NCBI GenBank assembly: GCA_050951095.1
Contig: JBMNIQ010000005.1
Location: 62,001-126,000 of the forward strand
Source of the DNA: UMGS1519 sp050951095
Lineage (GTDB): Bacteria > Actinomycetota > Coriobacteriia > Coriobacteriales > Eggerthellaceae
Reading direction: 5' to 3'
DNA length: 64,000 bases
Part shown: positions 9,276 through 17,548 of the stretch, piece after piece
Layout: every line of letters begins with the position of its first letter
Position numbering within the stretch: position 1 is the stretch's first letter
Translations under genes and position numbers: made by a program
The notes under the pieces: model-generated
The model's database searches: none
What the model was told of the DNA's origin: nothing
The model's input: only the letters and a program-made list of their open reading frames with translations

Positions 9276-10073
9276 CTAGAGCTTGCGGCGGAACTCGTCG
9301 TAGCGCTCCTGGCCCATGGCGGCGCGGAGCAGCGCCTTTGCGGGCTTCAGCAGCGTGCGGCGGGTCTGGGCGCGGCGGGCGGCGCGCCAGCGCTCCTGCT
9401 TGACGGCCTGCTCCTCGTCCGTGTACCAGCTGGCGTCGAAGTGGTGGATTGAGTACGTCTGCGGCGCGATGCTCAGGATGCCGGTCTCGAAGTTCTTCGG
9501 GCAGAAGTACTCGTACGGGTAGACCGTGATGTCGGCCAGCTCCTGCACTTCGTTGCGCGTGCGGTCCAGGCCGGCGGCAACAAGCGTCTCCGTGGTGTAC
9601 GTGGGGCTGGGCGTGCGGTTCAAGCTGCCGTCCGGCAGGCGGAACGAGAGGTCGGCGTACCGGTCCAGATGAGCCTTGATCAGCGGGTTTCCCTTCTCGG
9701 CGCCGAAGCCCTGGCCGAAGTTCACGAACAGCTCGCCGGCCGTTTCGGGGTCGCCCGGCTGCTCGAACCCGCAGAATGCCCGATGCTCCAGCAACGGGTC
9801 GAGCGGCTTCAGCACCTGCACGTCCGTGTCCAGGTAGATGCCGCCGCACGTGTACACGATCCACAGGCGGATGAAGTCCGGCACGAAGCCCCAGGCCTTC
9901 TCCTCGTACGCCTGGCGGCAGTATTCGTTCAGGCTGAAATCGAAGTCGTCTTCGCCCCAGCGGCGGATCTCGTAGTCGGGGCAGTAGCGCTTCCAGCTGT
10001 CGATGCACTTGCGGGCGCTCTCGGGCAGCGGCTTCGTGCCGAACCAGCAGTAGTGGATGGTCTTGGGAATCAT
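9276..10073 (-). CDS. Glycosyltransferase family 32-type sugar transferase
   Basis: 265 residues. MIPKTIHYCWFG at the N-terminus and DFIRLWIVYTCGGIYLDTDV (about residues 66-85), with its DxD metal/nucleotide-sugar motif, identify the Gly_transf_sug (OCH1/capsular) family. It probably adds a hexose to a surface glycan or lipid; donor and acceptor are unknown. The C-terminal third is basic (RRAQTRRTLLKPAKALL). The start at 10073 is where homologous sequence begins; ribosome-binding sequence is weak. It lies 83 bp downstream of the SRAP gene and may be the last member of that minus-strand unit. Confidence 0.85.
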   Translation of the reverse strand: MIPKTIHYCWFGTKPLPESARKCIDSWKRYCPDYEIRRWGEDDFDFSLNEYCRQAYEEKAWGFVPDFIRLWIVYTCGGIYLDTDVQVLKPLDPLLEHRAFCGFEQPGDPETAGELFVNFGQGFGAEKGNPLIKAHLDRYADLSFRLPDGSLNRTPSPTYTTETLVAAGLDRTRNEVQELADITVYPYEYFCPKNFETGILSIAPQTYSIHHFDASWYTDEEQAVKQERWRAARRAQTRRTLLKPAKALLRAAMGQERYDEFRRKL

Positions 10074-10156
10074 GTGCTCATCTTTCGTCGTGCGATGCCC
10101 GGGCGTTCTGCGGCCGTCCGCATTCGGGCGGCGCGCATTCGGGTAGGGAGAGGATA

Positions 10157-10864
10157 TCAGAACAGGCTCATCTGCCGCCCGCCGCCGATCGGCGGATCGC
10201 TCGTCTCGGGCGCGGCATCCAGCCGGATGCCGTTGCGGTCGGCCAGCTGCTCCGCCTGCGCGCGGATATCGCCGTAGCCGGCGGTGAGCCAGGCGGCCGC
10301 CTCGTCCTCGCGCAGCGTCAGCGGCATGCGGTTGTGGATGGGCGCCATCTGCCGGTTGGGCGGCACGGTGACGATGGAGAAGCGCCCTTCGGCCTGCACG
10401 CCGCCCAGGTACGTGACGAACGAGTCCGCAAGGCGGAAGCGGTACTGGCGCTTCACGGCATGCCCGGTGCGGGGGTTGCGCACCTTCTCCGTGGCGTGCG
10501 GCTCGAAGTACGCGCGCACCGGCACCACGCAGCGGCCGCCCTCCAGCAGGCCGCGCCACATGCCGGAATCCTGCAGGGCGGACTCCAGCCGCGCGTTGAA
10601 TACCAGACCGTTCTTCCAGCTAACGGGGAAACCCCAGGTCAGTTGCGCGGGAAGGAACGGGGACGGCAGCGTGTAGCCGGCAGCGTCGGGAACGATGGCC
10701 CATGCTTGGCTGCCCGGCACGGCCTGCGGGCCCTGCAGCGGCCAGTCGTAGTCGGGGTCGGGCGGCGCGGCGGTTCCCGCCATGCGGGCGTTCGCGCGCT
10801 CGTTCATGTCCGCGATCACTTCCGCCAGCTGCTCGTACGTCAGGGCGGTGAACCTTCCGCACAT
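10157..10864 (-). CDS. SRAP-domain protein (YedK/HMCES family)
   Basis: 235 residues starting MCGRF, where Cys2 becomes the N-terminal residue that forms a covalent thiazolidine link to abasic sites in single-stranded DNA. Family motifs in order: MCGRF, WGFPVSW, NARLES, GRCVVPVRAYFEPH and APIHNRMPLTL, the last carrying the catalytic His. The role is shielding abasic sites at replication forks. The ATG at 10864 is forced by the required Cys2. It follows the HAD gene by 10 bp, so the two are cotranscribed. The C-terminus ends GGGRQMSLF, the usual tail of this family. Confidence 0.93.
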   Translation of the reverse strand: MCGRFTALTYEQLAEVIADMNERANARMAGTAAPPDPDYDWPLQGPQAVPGSQAWAIVPDAAGYTLPSPFLPAQLTWGFPVSWKNGLVFNARLESALQDSGMWRGLLEGGRCVVPVRAYFEPHATEKVRNPRTGHAVKRQYRFRLADSFVTYLGGVQAEGRFSIVTVPPNRQMAPIHNRMPLTLREDEAAAWLTAGYGDIRAQAEQLADRNGIRLDAAPETSDPPIGGGRQMSLF

Positions 10865-10874
10865 CGCCTGCGCC

Positions 10875-11723
10875 CTAGCGTCCGCCCTCGGCGGCCGCGC
10901 CGCCTTCCGGCACCAGGTACTTGCGGATGACGGCGGCAACGCCGTCATCGTCGTTCGACGGCGCGATCCAGTCGGCATGCTCCTTCACCTCGTCGTAGGC
11001 GTTCCCCACGGCAACGGCCAGGCCGGCGTAGTCCAGCATGGCCATGTCGTTGAACCCGTCGCCCACGGCGATGGTGCCGCTGCGCGGCACGTTCAGCAGG
11101 CCGCCGAGTTTCATCAGGCCGATGTCCTTGCCCACGCCCTCGGGCACGATCTCGATGAAGTACGGTTCGGAGCGGATCACGGTGGCGCGCCCGCGCAGCA
11201 GGTCCGTGAGCTGCCGGAACGCGGGCTCCAGCTTCTCGGGCGCCCCCACGACCATCATCTTGTTCGGCTCCCACGTGATGGCGGCGGCCAGGTCGTCGAC
11301 CTTGTTCATGACGGACGAGTTGTTGTATCGCTCCTGCTCCACGTACCGGTCGTCCGGGTTCTCGGAGTACGCCTGCTCCTCGTCGTAGCAGATGGCGGAC
11401 AGCCCGTATTCGTGCGCGATGTCGCAGGACAGGTTCACGGCGGAGCGGGGCAGGAGCAGGTCCTCCCAGACCGTCTGCGTCTTCCAGTCGATGATGCGCC
11501 CGCCGTTGCAGCACATGACGAAGCCCCCGCGGCGGTCCAGTTCCAGGTCGTCCGCCACGGGCGCCACGCCCACCAGCGGGCGGCCGCTGGCAAGCACCAG
11601 GTGCACGCCGGCGTCGATGGCGTCCCAGACCGCCTGCCGCGTCCGCGGCGAGACGGTCTTCTCGGAGGTGGTCAGCGTGCCGTCCAGGTCGACGGCGAGC
11701 ATGTGGTACGTCGGTTCGGTCAT
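10875..11723 (-). CDS. Cof-type HAD-superfamily phosphatase
   Basis: 282 residues. HAD motif I is VDLDGTL near the N-terminus and motif IV is GDGFNDMAML near the C-terminus. A large type-IIB cap lies between, typical of Cof/YbjI-like sugar-phosphate or nucleotide phosphatases. The exact substrate cannot be read from sequence. Start at ATG 11723, 4 bp after the stop of thrH, so translation is probably coupled; a TTG 12 nt further upstream overlaps the thrH end and is less likely. It sits in a minus-strand run thrH-HAD-SRAP. Confidence 0.9.
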   Translation of the reverse strand: MTEPTYHMLAVDLDGTLTTSEKTVSPRTRQAVWDAIDAGVHLVLASGRPLVGVAPVADDLELDRRGGFVMCCNGGRIIDWKTQTVWEDLLLPRSAVNLSCDIAHEYGLSAICYDEEQAYSENPDDRYVEQERYNNSSVMNKVDDLAAAITWEPNKMMVVGAPEKLEPAFRQLTDLLRGRATVIRSEPYFIEIVPEGVGKDIGLMKLGGLLNVPRSGTIAVGDGFNDMAMLDYAGLAVAVGNAYDEVKEHADWIAPSNDDDGVAAVIRKYLVPEGGAAAEGGR

Positions 11724-11727
11724 GGCG

Positions 11728-12330
11728 CTAGTCAAGGTTCTCCTTGATGGCGTCCAGCAGCTGGTCGTACGTTTCCAGCGCAGGCACGTCCGGGTTGTCG
11801 GCCTTCAGCTGGTCCGTGGTGCGGAACAGGAAGCCGGCCTTGCTGGCGTGGATCATGCCCAGGTCGTTGTGGCTGTCGCCGCTGGCGATGGTCTGGAAGC
11901 CGATGGCCTGCAGATGCTCCACCACCTGCTCCTTCTTCGCAGCCTTGCGCATCTTCCAGCCGGTGATGGAGCCGTCGTCGGCAACCACGAGCTCGTTGCA
12001 GAAGATGGTGGGCCAGCCCAGCTTGCGCATCAGCGGCTGGGCGAACTGGGAGAACGTGTCGCTGATGATGATGACCTGCGTCAGCGGGCGCAGGGCGTCC
12101 AGGAATTCGCGCGCGCCTTCCATGGGCTCCATGGTGGTGATGGTCTCCTGGATCTCCTTCAGGCCCATATGGTGCTGGGCCAGGATATCCAGGCGGTACT
12201 GCATGAGCTTGTCGTAATCCGGCTCATCGCGGGTGGTGCGCTTCAGCTCCGGGATGCCGGCTGCCTGGGCGAACTCCACCCAGATCTCCGGTACCAGTAC
12301 GCCTTCCAAGTCCAAACAAACCAGATCCAC
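11728..12330 (-). CDS. thrH: Bifunctional phosphoserine phosphatase / homoserine phosphotransferase ThrH
   Basis: 200 residues. The N-terminal DLEGVLVPEIWVEFA and the following DEPDYDKLMQYRLDIL are diagnostic of ThrH rather than classical SerB. ISDTFSQF (motif II) and ASGDSHNDLGM (motif IV) complete the HAD site. The Pseudomonas enzyme dephosphorylates phosphoserine and can pass the phosphate to homoserine, linking serine and threonine synthesis. I placed the start at GTG 12330 (AAGGAG 6 nt upstream), which gives the expected length (about 205 aa); frames further upstream add a non-homologous basic leader. First gene of a tight three-gene unit. Confidence 0.9.
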   Translation of the reverse strand: MDLVCLDLEGVLVPEIWVEFAQAAGIPELKRTTRDEPDYDKLMQYRLDILAQHHMGLKEIQETITTMEPMEGAREFLDALRPLTQVIIISDTFSQFAQPLMRKLGWPTIFCNELVVADDGSITGWKMRKAAKKEQVVEHLQAIGFQTIASGDSHNDLGMIHASKAGFLFRTTDQLKADNPDVPALETYDQLLDAIKENLD

Positions 12331-12486
12331 GACGATCTCCTTCCCCTGCGCCCGAAAAGCGCGGATTGCGGATGCCCGATGCCGGGGCATCCCTTGCACG
12401 TATCCTGCCACTATAGGCCAAACGTGCGACGGGAATGTTTCCGTTTCGTGTACAACTCGGCTGTCGGTGCCGGGAGGGCGGGGAAG

Positions 12487-13443
12487 CTAGCGGAACGTGC
12501 GCGTGTGCCGGATGATGAGGGCCGCCACCAGGCATGCCGCCAGGGCCACGACCACGGGCACGATCCACGAGTCGTCGAACGGCAGCCCCTTCACGTTCAT
12601 GCCGTAGAAGCTGAACACGATGGTGGGAATGGCCAGTATCAGCGCCAGCACCGTCAATGTGCGCATGGCCAGATTCAGGTTGTTGCTGATGACGCTGCCG
12701 AACGTCTCCATGGTGCCGTTCAGGATGTTGCTGTAGATGGAGCACATCTCGGCGGCCTGGCGGATCTCGATGAACACGTCCTCCAGCAGGTCCTGATCCT
12801 CTTCGTACATCTTCACCAGGCGCCCGGACTTGATGCGCGTCAGCACGGCCTCGTCGGCTTTCAGCGACGTGGAGAAGTACACCAGCGAGCGCTCGAAGCC
12901 CAGCATCTTGATGAGCTCCTTGTTGCGCATGGTGGTGTGCAGCAGCCGCTCGTTCTTCGTGAACTGGCGGTGGATGCTGCGCAGGTACACCAGGTACTGC
13001 TGGGAGATGTGCAGCAGCATCTGCAGCAGCAGGCGCGTGCGCTGCCGCGTGTCGATGTCCTTCAGCCGGCGCTGCGAGATGTACTCGACCGTGTTGTTGC
13101 GGTGCAGGCTCAGCGTGACCACGATCTTCTCCTGCGGCAGCATGATGAACGAGAGCGGCTGCGTGTCGTACTGCACGATGGTCTTGTCCACCACGTCGCG
13201 CTCGTCCTCCACGGACGCGCAGTCGATGATGACCATCACTTGGCCGGTGTCGTCGTCGTAGTCGGTGTGGGGGCTCTCCTCCTCGTCCAGCGCGGAGCGG
13301 ATGAACTCGGGCACGATGCCCAGTTCCGTGCTGAGCCATTCCTTCTCGTCCGGCGTGGGCCCCACGACGTTGACCCAGCATCCCTGCTCGGGTGCCTCCG
13401 CGTGCGCCGTGCCTTCCATGTCGGTTTTGAAGAATTCGATCAT
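12487..13443 (-). CDS. corA: CorA-family divalent cation transporter
   Basis: 318 residues. A long cytoplasmic alpha/beta and helical funnel domain is followed by two C-terminal membrane helices. The signature GMN is present in FYGMNVKGLPF at the end of the first helix. The acidic loop between helices expected in this family is short (DDSW). It most likely carries Mg2+ (or Co2+/Ni2+) inward. The start at ATG 13443 is supported by GGGAGG 5 nt upstream. Single gene, about 155 bp upstream of thrH on the same strand. Confidence 0.92.
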   Translation of the reverse strand: MIEFFKTDMEGTAHAEAPEQGCWVNVVGPTPDEKEWLSTELGIVPEFIRSALDEEESPHTDYDDDTGQVMVIIDCASVEDERDVVDKTIVQYDTQPLSFIMLPQEKIVVTLSLHRNNTVEYISQRRLKDIDTRQRTRLLLQMLLHISQQYLVYLRSIHRQFTKNERLLHTTMRNKELIKMLGFERSLVYFSTSLKADEAVLTRIKSGRLVKMYEEDQDLLEDVFIEIRQAAEMCSIYSNILNGTMETFGSVISNNLNLAMRTLTVLALILAIPTIVFSFYGMNVKGLPFDDSWIVPVVVALAACLVAALIIRHTRTFR

Positions 13444-13769
13444 GCCGCCTCCCGTCTTGTCCGTTGATTCTACCCTCTTTGCGCTGCGGCGGGGATGCAA
13501 ACGGATGGCCCGTTTTCGACAGGGAGCGGGATAGGGGCGCGGAGTGCTGCATCGCGGAGGTGCGTGATCGGGCGTTACAACCCAATATTGCGAATCTGTC
13601 CATCAAATCAAGAGAAACCGATCCGTGCAGCGCGCGTGTTTCGTGCCGTTTTCCGATGTGTTGACGGGTAGTTTTCGCAACTTGTCTCATTGACGGGGGG
13701 TTGAAGAAAAGCGCACGATGATAACAGCGTTTTCGAATATCCGCTTCTCTCGAGAATCTAGGTGGGATT
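13444..13769. other. Divergent intergenic region between corA and the broken tetR
   Basis: 326 bp without an open frame worth calling. It is visibly lower in GC than its surroundings. TTGACG occurs twice on the plus strand, about 40 bp apart (around 13661 and 13692), as possible -35 boxes for the downstream TetR gene, but neither has a good -10 box at normal spacing. I see no long inverted repeat. Confidence 0.4.
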
Positions 13770-14402
13770 ATGTCGCGGAAAGCTGGGACCGTCTCGGAAG
13801 AGACCCGCGCTCGGTTGCTCGAAACCGCTTCCAAGGAATTTTCGGAGGTGGGATTCCAAAAGGCATCGTTGCGCTCTATCTGCTCCAAGGCCGGTGTGAC
13901 CACCGGCGCGCTCTAATTCTTCTTCGAGGGGAAAGACGACTTGATGGCGCATGTCGTCGGGCCGGTATGCGATAAGCTGCTCGCGTATGTGCGCGAATAT
14001 TACGGCTCGGATGCGTACGAGAAGCATCGCGGGTTCTTCGCCACGGAGCAGCAGGACTACGAATCGGCGCTGGGCCTCTACCGGCTGGTACGGGAGAACG
14101 GCCAGGTCGCGTCCATCTTGCTGGGCAACCGCCAGCACAAGGCCGTGGCCGCATTCTTCGACGGAGTTGTTGACGACCTGGTGGGCTATCTGAAGTCCGT
14201 CGTGCGCGCCACGAAGCCGAACCTGTTGGAATCGCCGCAATACGACGAATACACGCTCCAGTGGCTGGCGCGCGTGCAGATGGACGCGTTCCTGGGCCTG
14301 TTCGAGCTGGATATGGATGAAGAACGGACGAACCATCAGGTGCGCCTGGTGGTGCGGTCGTTCCGCGGCGCGTTCGAGGCGCTGCTGTCGCAGAACAGCT
14401 GA
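13770..14402 (+). pseudogene. TetR-family regulator interrupted by an in-frame TAA
   Basis: Read through, this is a normal 210-codon TetR regulator: ATG 13770 with AGGTGGG just upstream, HTH at residues about 15-60, and a helical C-terminal domain ending at 14402. Codon 49 is TAA (13914-13916), between GVTTGAL and FFFEGKDDL. In the family this position is the near-invariant Tyr of GALYxHF, so one base change (TAC/TAT to TAA) explains the stop. The downstream part has an internal TTG-ATG (13941/13944) but lacks the DNA-binding helix. Either a recent nonsense mutation or a sequencing error; the rest of the frame is intact, which argues the event is recent. Confidence 0.85.
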
Positions 14403-14407
14403 GGCGT

Positions 14408-14440
14408 GCGGGACGGCCGGGCGGCGGTCCCGCCGCTTTT
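14408..14440. terminator. Hairpin between convergent tetR remnant and thpR
   Basis: GCGGGA (14408-14413) pairs with TCCCGC (14428-14433) around a 14-nt GC-rich loop, followed by CGCTTTT. It sits in the 43-bp gap between convergent genes and reads best as a plus-strand terminator. Confidence 0.45.
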
Positions 14441-14445
14441 CCGCG

Positions 14446-15057
14446 CTACCAGCCCACGTGCCCGATCTCGGTGTATGTCAGCGCCCCGTCCGGTTCCGGC
14501 CGATGGCTCCACATCAGGCTGATGCGGTCCACGGTGCACGCTGCCGCGGGCGCTTCGCCCGTCAGCTCCTTGCACAGGTCTTCCAGCTCTTGGCGCTCGC
14601 GCAGGTCCGGCGGGGATTCCAGGCGCACGCCGCGCGCCAGCGTCATATGGGGGACGAACTCCTCCTCTATGTTCAATCCGTTCGCCGCCAGATGCAGGCG
14701 GAGTATCTCGCGCAGGGCATGCACGCGCACGGTCTCATGGCCGTCTGCCAGCCCGCGCCAGATCACGGCGCCGCCTTTGCGCTTCGGGAACGTGCCCACG
14801 GCGCCCAGCTTCAACTTCAACGGGGCCTCGCCGGCCATCTGCTGCGCCGTCTGCTGCAGCGCATCGCGGGCGGCCCATTCGCCGTCCTCGTCCAGCTGGC
14901 CCAGGAACGCCAGCGTCAGATGCAGGTTCGCGCGGGATGTGGGGCGGGCGCGCTTCACCCGCTCCCGCACCGCCCGTTGCGTGTCCTCCAGGGCGTCCCT
15001 GACGTCGTCGTTCGGCAGGAGCGCTATGAACAGCCGTTTCGTTTCCGCTTTCTCCAT
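14446..15057 (-). CDS. thpR: RNA 2',3'-cyclic phosphodiesterase (2H family, ThpR/LigT)
   Basis: 203 residues. Two HxT/Sx motifs of the 2H phosphoesterase fold are clear: HLTLAF (about residue 47) and HMTLAR (about residue 137). N-terminal RLFIALLP is typical of ThpR. Family members open RNA 2',3'-cyclic phosphates to 2'-phosphates and show weak RNA ligase activity in vitro. The start at 15057 has an excellent AAAGGAGG. Divergent from the chorismate mutase gene, with 100 bp between the starts. Confidence 0.92.
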   Translation of the reverse strand: MEKAETKRLFIALLPNDDVRDALEDTQRAVRERVKRARPTSRANLHLTLAFLGQLDEDGEWAARDALQQTAQQMAGEAPLKLKLGAVGTFPKRKGGAVIWRGLADGHETVRVHALREILRLHLAANGLNIEEEFVPHMTLARGVRLESPPDLRERQELEDLCKELTGEAPAAACTVDRISLMWSHRPEPDGALTYTEIGHVGW

Positions 15058-15082
15058 AACGGCCTCCTTTCGCATAGCCCTA

Positions 15083-15100
15083 CCGTACTATGGCGTACGG
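15083..15100. promoter_or_regulatory. Short dyad between divergent thpR and chorismate mutase genes
   Basis: CCGTAC-TATGGC-GTACGG is a perfect 6-bp inverted repeat centred in the divergent promoter region. It could be an operator acting on both genes. No regulator can be named. Confidence 0.35.
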
Positions 15101-15157
15101 ACTTCGGCGCGCATCATGCGCAAAACGTTTATCCTTGGTAAAGACAAGGAGGACGCT

Positions 15158-15718
15158 ATGACATTGGAAGAGACGCGGGCGCAGATCGACGAGGTCGATA
15201 CCCGGATAAAGGCGCTGTTCCTGAAGCGCATGGAGCTTGCCGAGCAGGTTGCGGCAACGAAGAAGCAGAGCGGTAGCGACGTGTTCGTGCCGGAGCGCGA
15301 GCGCTCCATGATCCAGGGCGAAAGCGCCGACGTGCCGGAATACCTGCGCAGCGAGTACATCGCATTCCTGAAGTACCTGACGGGCGCCAGCCGCCGCCAC
15401 CAGTACGGCATGCTGCCGGAGATGCAGGACGCCGTCGTAAGCAAGGCGCTGGAACGTTCCGGCCTGAGCGCGCAGGCGCCGCACACCCGCATCCAGACGT
15501 CGTTCACGTGCGAGCGCGATTCCAGCATCTTCGCGCTGCTCATTGCCCTGGCGAACGCCGGCGGCATCGGCATCGGCTACCTGCATTCCGAAGCGGACGG
15601 CGCGAACCGCCTGGTGTCCATGAGTCTGATGGGCAATGTGAACGACCCCGCCATCCGCCAGCTGCTGTGCCAGATAGGCAAGGAGACCGTGGACTTCCGC
15701 ATCACGGGCCTGGCCTAG
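15158..15718 (+). CDS. Chorismate mutase with C-terminal ACT-like domain
   Basis: 186 residues. Residues 1-85 form an AroQ-type chorismate mutase helical domain (LEETRAQIDEVDTRIKALFLKRMELAEQV), converting chorismate to prephenate. A short linker carries TSFTCERDSSIFALL, and residues about 115-186 look like an ACT domain of the PheA type (ALANAGGIGIGYLHSEAD...DFRITGLA). The prephenate dehydratase catalytic domain of P-proteins is absent between the two. The ACT part suggests allosteric control by an aromatic amino acid (inference). The start has AAGGAGG 5 nt upstream. TatD begins 9 bp after the stop, so they probably share a transcript. Confidence 0.85.
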   Translation: MTLEETRAQIDEVDTRIKALFLKRMELAEQVAATKKQSGSDVFVPERERSMIQGESADVPEYLRSEYIAFLKYLTGASRRHQYGMLPEMQDAVVSKALERSGLSAQAPHTRIQTSFTCERDSSIFALLIALANAGGIGIGYLHSEADGANRLVSMSLMGNVNDPAIRQLLCQIGKETVDFRITGLA

Positions 15719-15727
15719 GGGCGGGCC

Positions 15728-16537
15728 ATGGGCGTCGAAGGCGCGCGCGGAGGCGAATATCCCGCCGGCCTCTGCGATGCGCATTGCCATGTGGATTTCG
15801 CGGCGGACGCGCGCGCTGTGGCGCGCGATGCGGACCGCGCGGGATGCGCGCTGCTGTGCTCGACGGTCGAGCCGCAGGGGTTCGACCGCGCTTGCGCGCT
15901 GCTTCCGTCCGCATCGTTTTCCCTGGTGCGCGTCGGCGTGGGCATGCATCCGCGCTGGGTGGCGCCGGAGCCGGAGGCGGCCCGTGCGCAGGCTCGGGAC
16001 GTCGTGCGCCGGCTGCCGCACGCGGCGTTCGCGGGGGAGATCGGCCTCGATTTCGGGCCGCGCTATGCCGCCACGGCCGACCTGCAGAAGCTCGTGTTCG
16101 AGCGGATCGTGCGCGCGTGCGCGGAGAGCGGCGGCAAGATGCTGTCCATCCATGCCGTCCGCTCGGCCGGCACGGCGCTGGACATCCTGGAGCGGGCCGG
16201 CGCGTTCGATTCGTGCCGCTGCGTGCTGCACTGGTTCTCGGGGACATCGGACGAGCTGAACCGCGCCCGCGCGCTGGGCTGCTGGTTCTCCGTGGGGGAG
16301 CGCATGCTGGCCACGCGGCGCGGGCGGGCGTACGTGCGCGCCCTGCCGGCGGACCGGCTGCTGCTGGAGACGGACCTTCCGGCGTACGAGGGTGCGCCGT
16401 TCGGGTTCTCGCAATTGGAGGGCGCGCTGCAGCGCACGCGCGTTCTGCTGGGTCGTATTGCCGGGGAGCAGCGCGCGCAGGCTGTGGACCGCAATGCACG
16501 GGATATGATCCTGTTCATCGATGCCGGCGAAGGGTAG
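15728..16537 (+). CDS. TatD-family metal-dependent hydrolase
   Basis: 269 residues of the TatD/amidohydrolase superfamily. Metal-binding landmarks in order: DAHCHVD (residues 17-23), FAGEIGLDFG (Glu ligand), LSIHAVRS, VLHWFSG and LLLETDLPAY (Asp ligand). Relatives are 3'-5' DNA/RNA exonucleases or deoxyribonucleases used in repair; the substrate here is not known. Length is normal. ATG 15728 with AGGGGCGGG just upstream. Second gene after the chorismate mutase. Confidence 0.88.
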   Translation: MGVEGARGGEYPAGLCDAHCHVDFAADARAVARDADRAGCALLCSTVEPQGFDRACALLPSASFSLVRVGVGMHPRWVAPEPEAARAQARDVVRRLPHAAFAGEIGLDFGPRYAATADLQKLVFERIVRACAESGGKMLSIHAVRSAGTALDILERAGAFDSCRCVLHWFSGTSDELNRARALGCWFSVGERMLATRRGRAYVRALPADRLLLETDLPAYEGAPFGFSQLEGALQRTRVLLGRIAGEQRAQAVDRNARDMILFIDAGEG

Positions 16538-16614
16538 CCGCATCGGGCGTGTTCGCTTGGGGAAGACGGCGCCTTCGCGCAGGCATGCCGGGCATGCTGC
16601 CGGATGCGCGGGGC

Positions 16615-16721
16615 ACTGGATAGCGGGTCGGGGGCAACCGGCTTCTTGCATGGGGTGAACAAAGATTCCTGCAACGAATAGGGTGTATGCGGTTGCCCCG
16701 GCCCCTCGGACGCGTTCCAGT
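16615..16721. ncRNA. Possible structured RNA element (nested stems), family unknown
   Basis: Four nested complementary pairs can be read directly. ACTGGA (16615-16620) pairs with TCCAGT (16716-16721). GCG (16623-16625) pairs with CGC (16711-16713). GGGGCAACCG (16631-16640) pairs perfectly with CGGTTGCCCC (16690-16699). TTGCA (16646-16650) pairs with TGCAA (16670-16674). Together they fold about 107 nt with an AT-richer interior. I match it to no riboswitch or housekeeping RNA I know (no SRP GGAAGCAGC, no tmRNA or T-box features). Strand is undetermined; it could be a leader element of the downstream HD gene, a small RNA or a protein-binding site. Confidence 0.4.
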
Positions 16722-16742
16722 ATGCGCCGCTTCCCGCCCCCA

Positions 16743-16764
16743 GCTGTACAGGAATAGGTACAGC
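16743..16764. repeat. Perfect 7-bp stem-loop
   Basis: GCTGTAC (16743-16749) and GTACAGC (16758-16764) with an 8-nt loop. It lies 22 bp after the larger structured element and may belong to the same structure. No T-tract follows, so it is not an intrinsic terminator. Confidence 0.5.
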
Positions 16765-16962
16765 CAGCATGGGGAACGCATCCGATGCGCCTCGCCCGTC
16801 ATGTGCCGCAAGTTGCGCACGGCGTAGAATTCACGTCGTAGGAAACGGGCGGTGCGGAGCGCGCCGCCGGCAGAGGGCGGCCGACGGCACCGAACGCGCT
16901 GCCGACCCGCCGGAGGAGCCCGGGTGCCGCCGCGCTCCTCGCAATTCGGATGGAGGTTCGCC

Positions 16963-17403
16963 ATGATTTACACGCCGCTGACGAAGAAGGCGCTGGATAT
17001 CTGCTATCGGGCGCATGCCGGGCAGCGCGACCGGAGCGGGGCGCCGTACGTGTTCCATCCGTTCCATGTGGCAGAGCAGATGGACACGGAGGACGAGGTC
17101 TGCACGGCGCTGCTGCACGACGTGGTGGAGGATTCCGCCATCACGTTGGACGACCTGCGCGCCGAAGGATTCCCGGAGCGCATCGTGCATGCCGTGGGGC
17201 TGCTGACGCATGACGAATCCGTGCCGTACCTGGATTACGTCCGCGGCATCCGGGGCAACGCGCTGGCCGAGAAGGTGAAGTTCGCGGACTTGGACCACAA
17301 CAACGATTTCACGCGGCTGGACAAGGTGACGGATGCGGATAGGCGCCGGCGTGCGGAGAAGTACGAGCCGGCATACCGCATCCTGCGCGGCGAGATGGAG
17401 TAG
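16963..17403 (+). CDS. Stand-alone HD-domain protein (RelA/SpoT hydrolase-like)
   Basis: 146 residues. The HD-superfamily metal site is visible as PFHVAEQM (about residues 29-36) and ALLHDVVEDS (about residues 45-54), with FADLDHNND later, an arrangement like the hydrolase half of RelA/SpoT. No synthetase, TGS or ACT domain is present, so it may be a small alarmone hydrolase-like or other phosphohydrolase. Substrate unknown. Start at ATG 16963 with TGGAGG 6 nt upstream. It appears to be a single gene with a long upstream non-coding region. Confidence 0.8.
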   Translation: MIYTPLTKKALDICYRAHAGQRDRSGAPYVFHPFHVAEQMDTEDEVCTALLHDVVEDSAITLDDLRAEGFPERIVHAVGLLTHDESVPYLDYVRGIRGNALAEKVKFADLDHNNDFTRLDKVTDADRRRRAEKYEPAYRILRGEME

Positions 17404-17514
17404 GCCGCCCGGCTGCCGGTTGCGGCGGCTTGGGCGAAGGGCGCGCCCGTGCGCGGCGCAAGATGGAGACTTGCTGCTGCTTGCCCATCTTTCTTACAGA
17501 TGCTTGCAGGACGG

Positions 17515-17544
17515 TTTACATTACCTCACTACGTTAGATATAGA
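17515..17544 (+). promoter_or_regulatory. Promoter of the MFS-CBS gene
   Basis: TTTACA (17515-17520), an 18-nt spacer and TATAGA (17539-17544) match the housekeeping sigma consensus. Predicted transcription start is near 17551, inside the following hairpin. This is the only AT-rich patch before the gene. Confidence 0.6.
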
Positions 17545-17548
17545 TCGA

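Larger units (their letters stand above)
16538..16962. other. Gene-free stretch between tatD and the HD gene
   Basis: 425 bp with no believable reading frame. It holds two perfect stem-loop elements, described separately (16615-16721 and 16743-16764). The last 110 bp before the HD gene is GC-rich with many short inverted GC tracts and no recognisable promoter. Confidence 0.6.

Noticed and set aside
16769..16966. A 65-codon plus-strand frame before the HD gene
   Set aside because: Arg/Ala/Pro-rich, no ribosome-binding site, and composition matches random GC-rich DNA.
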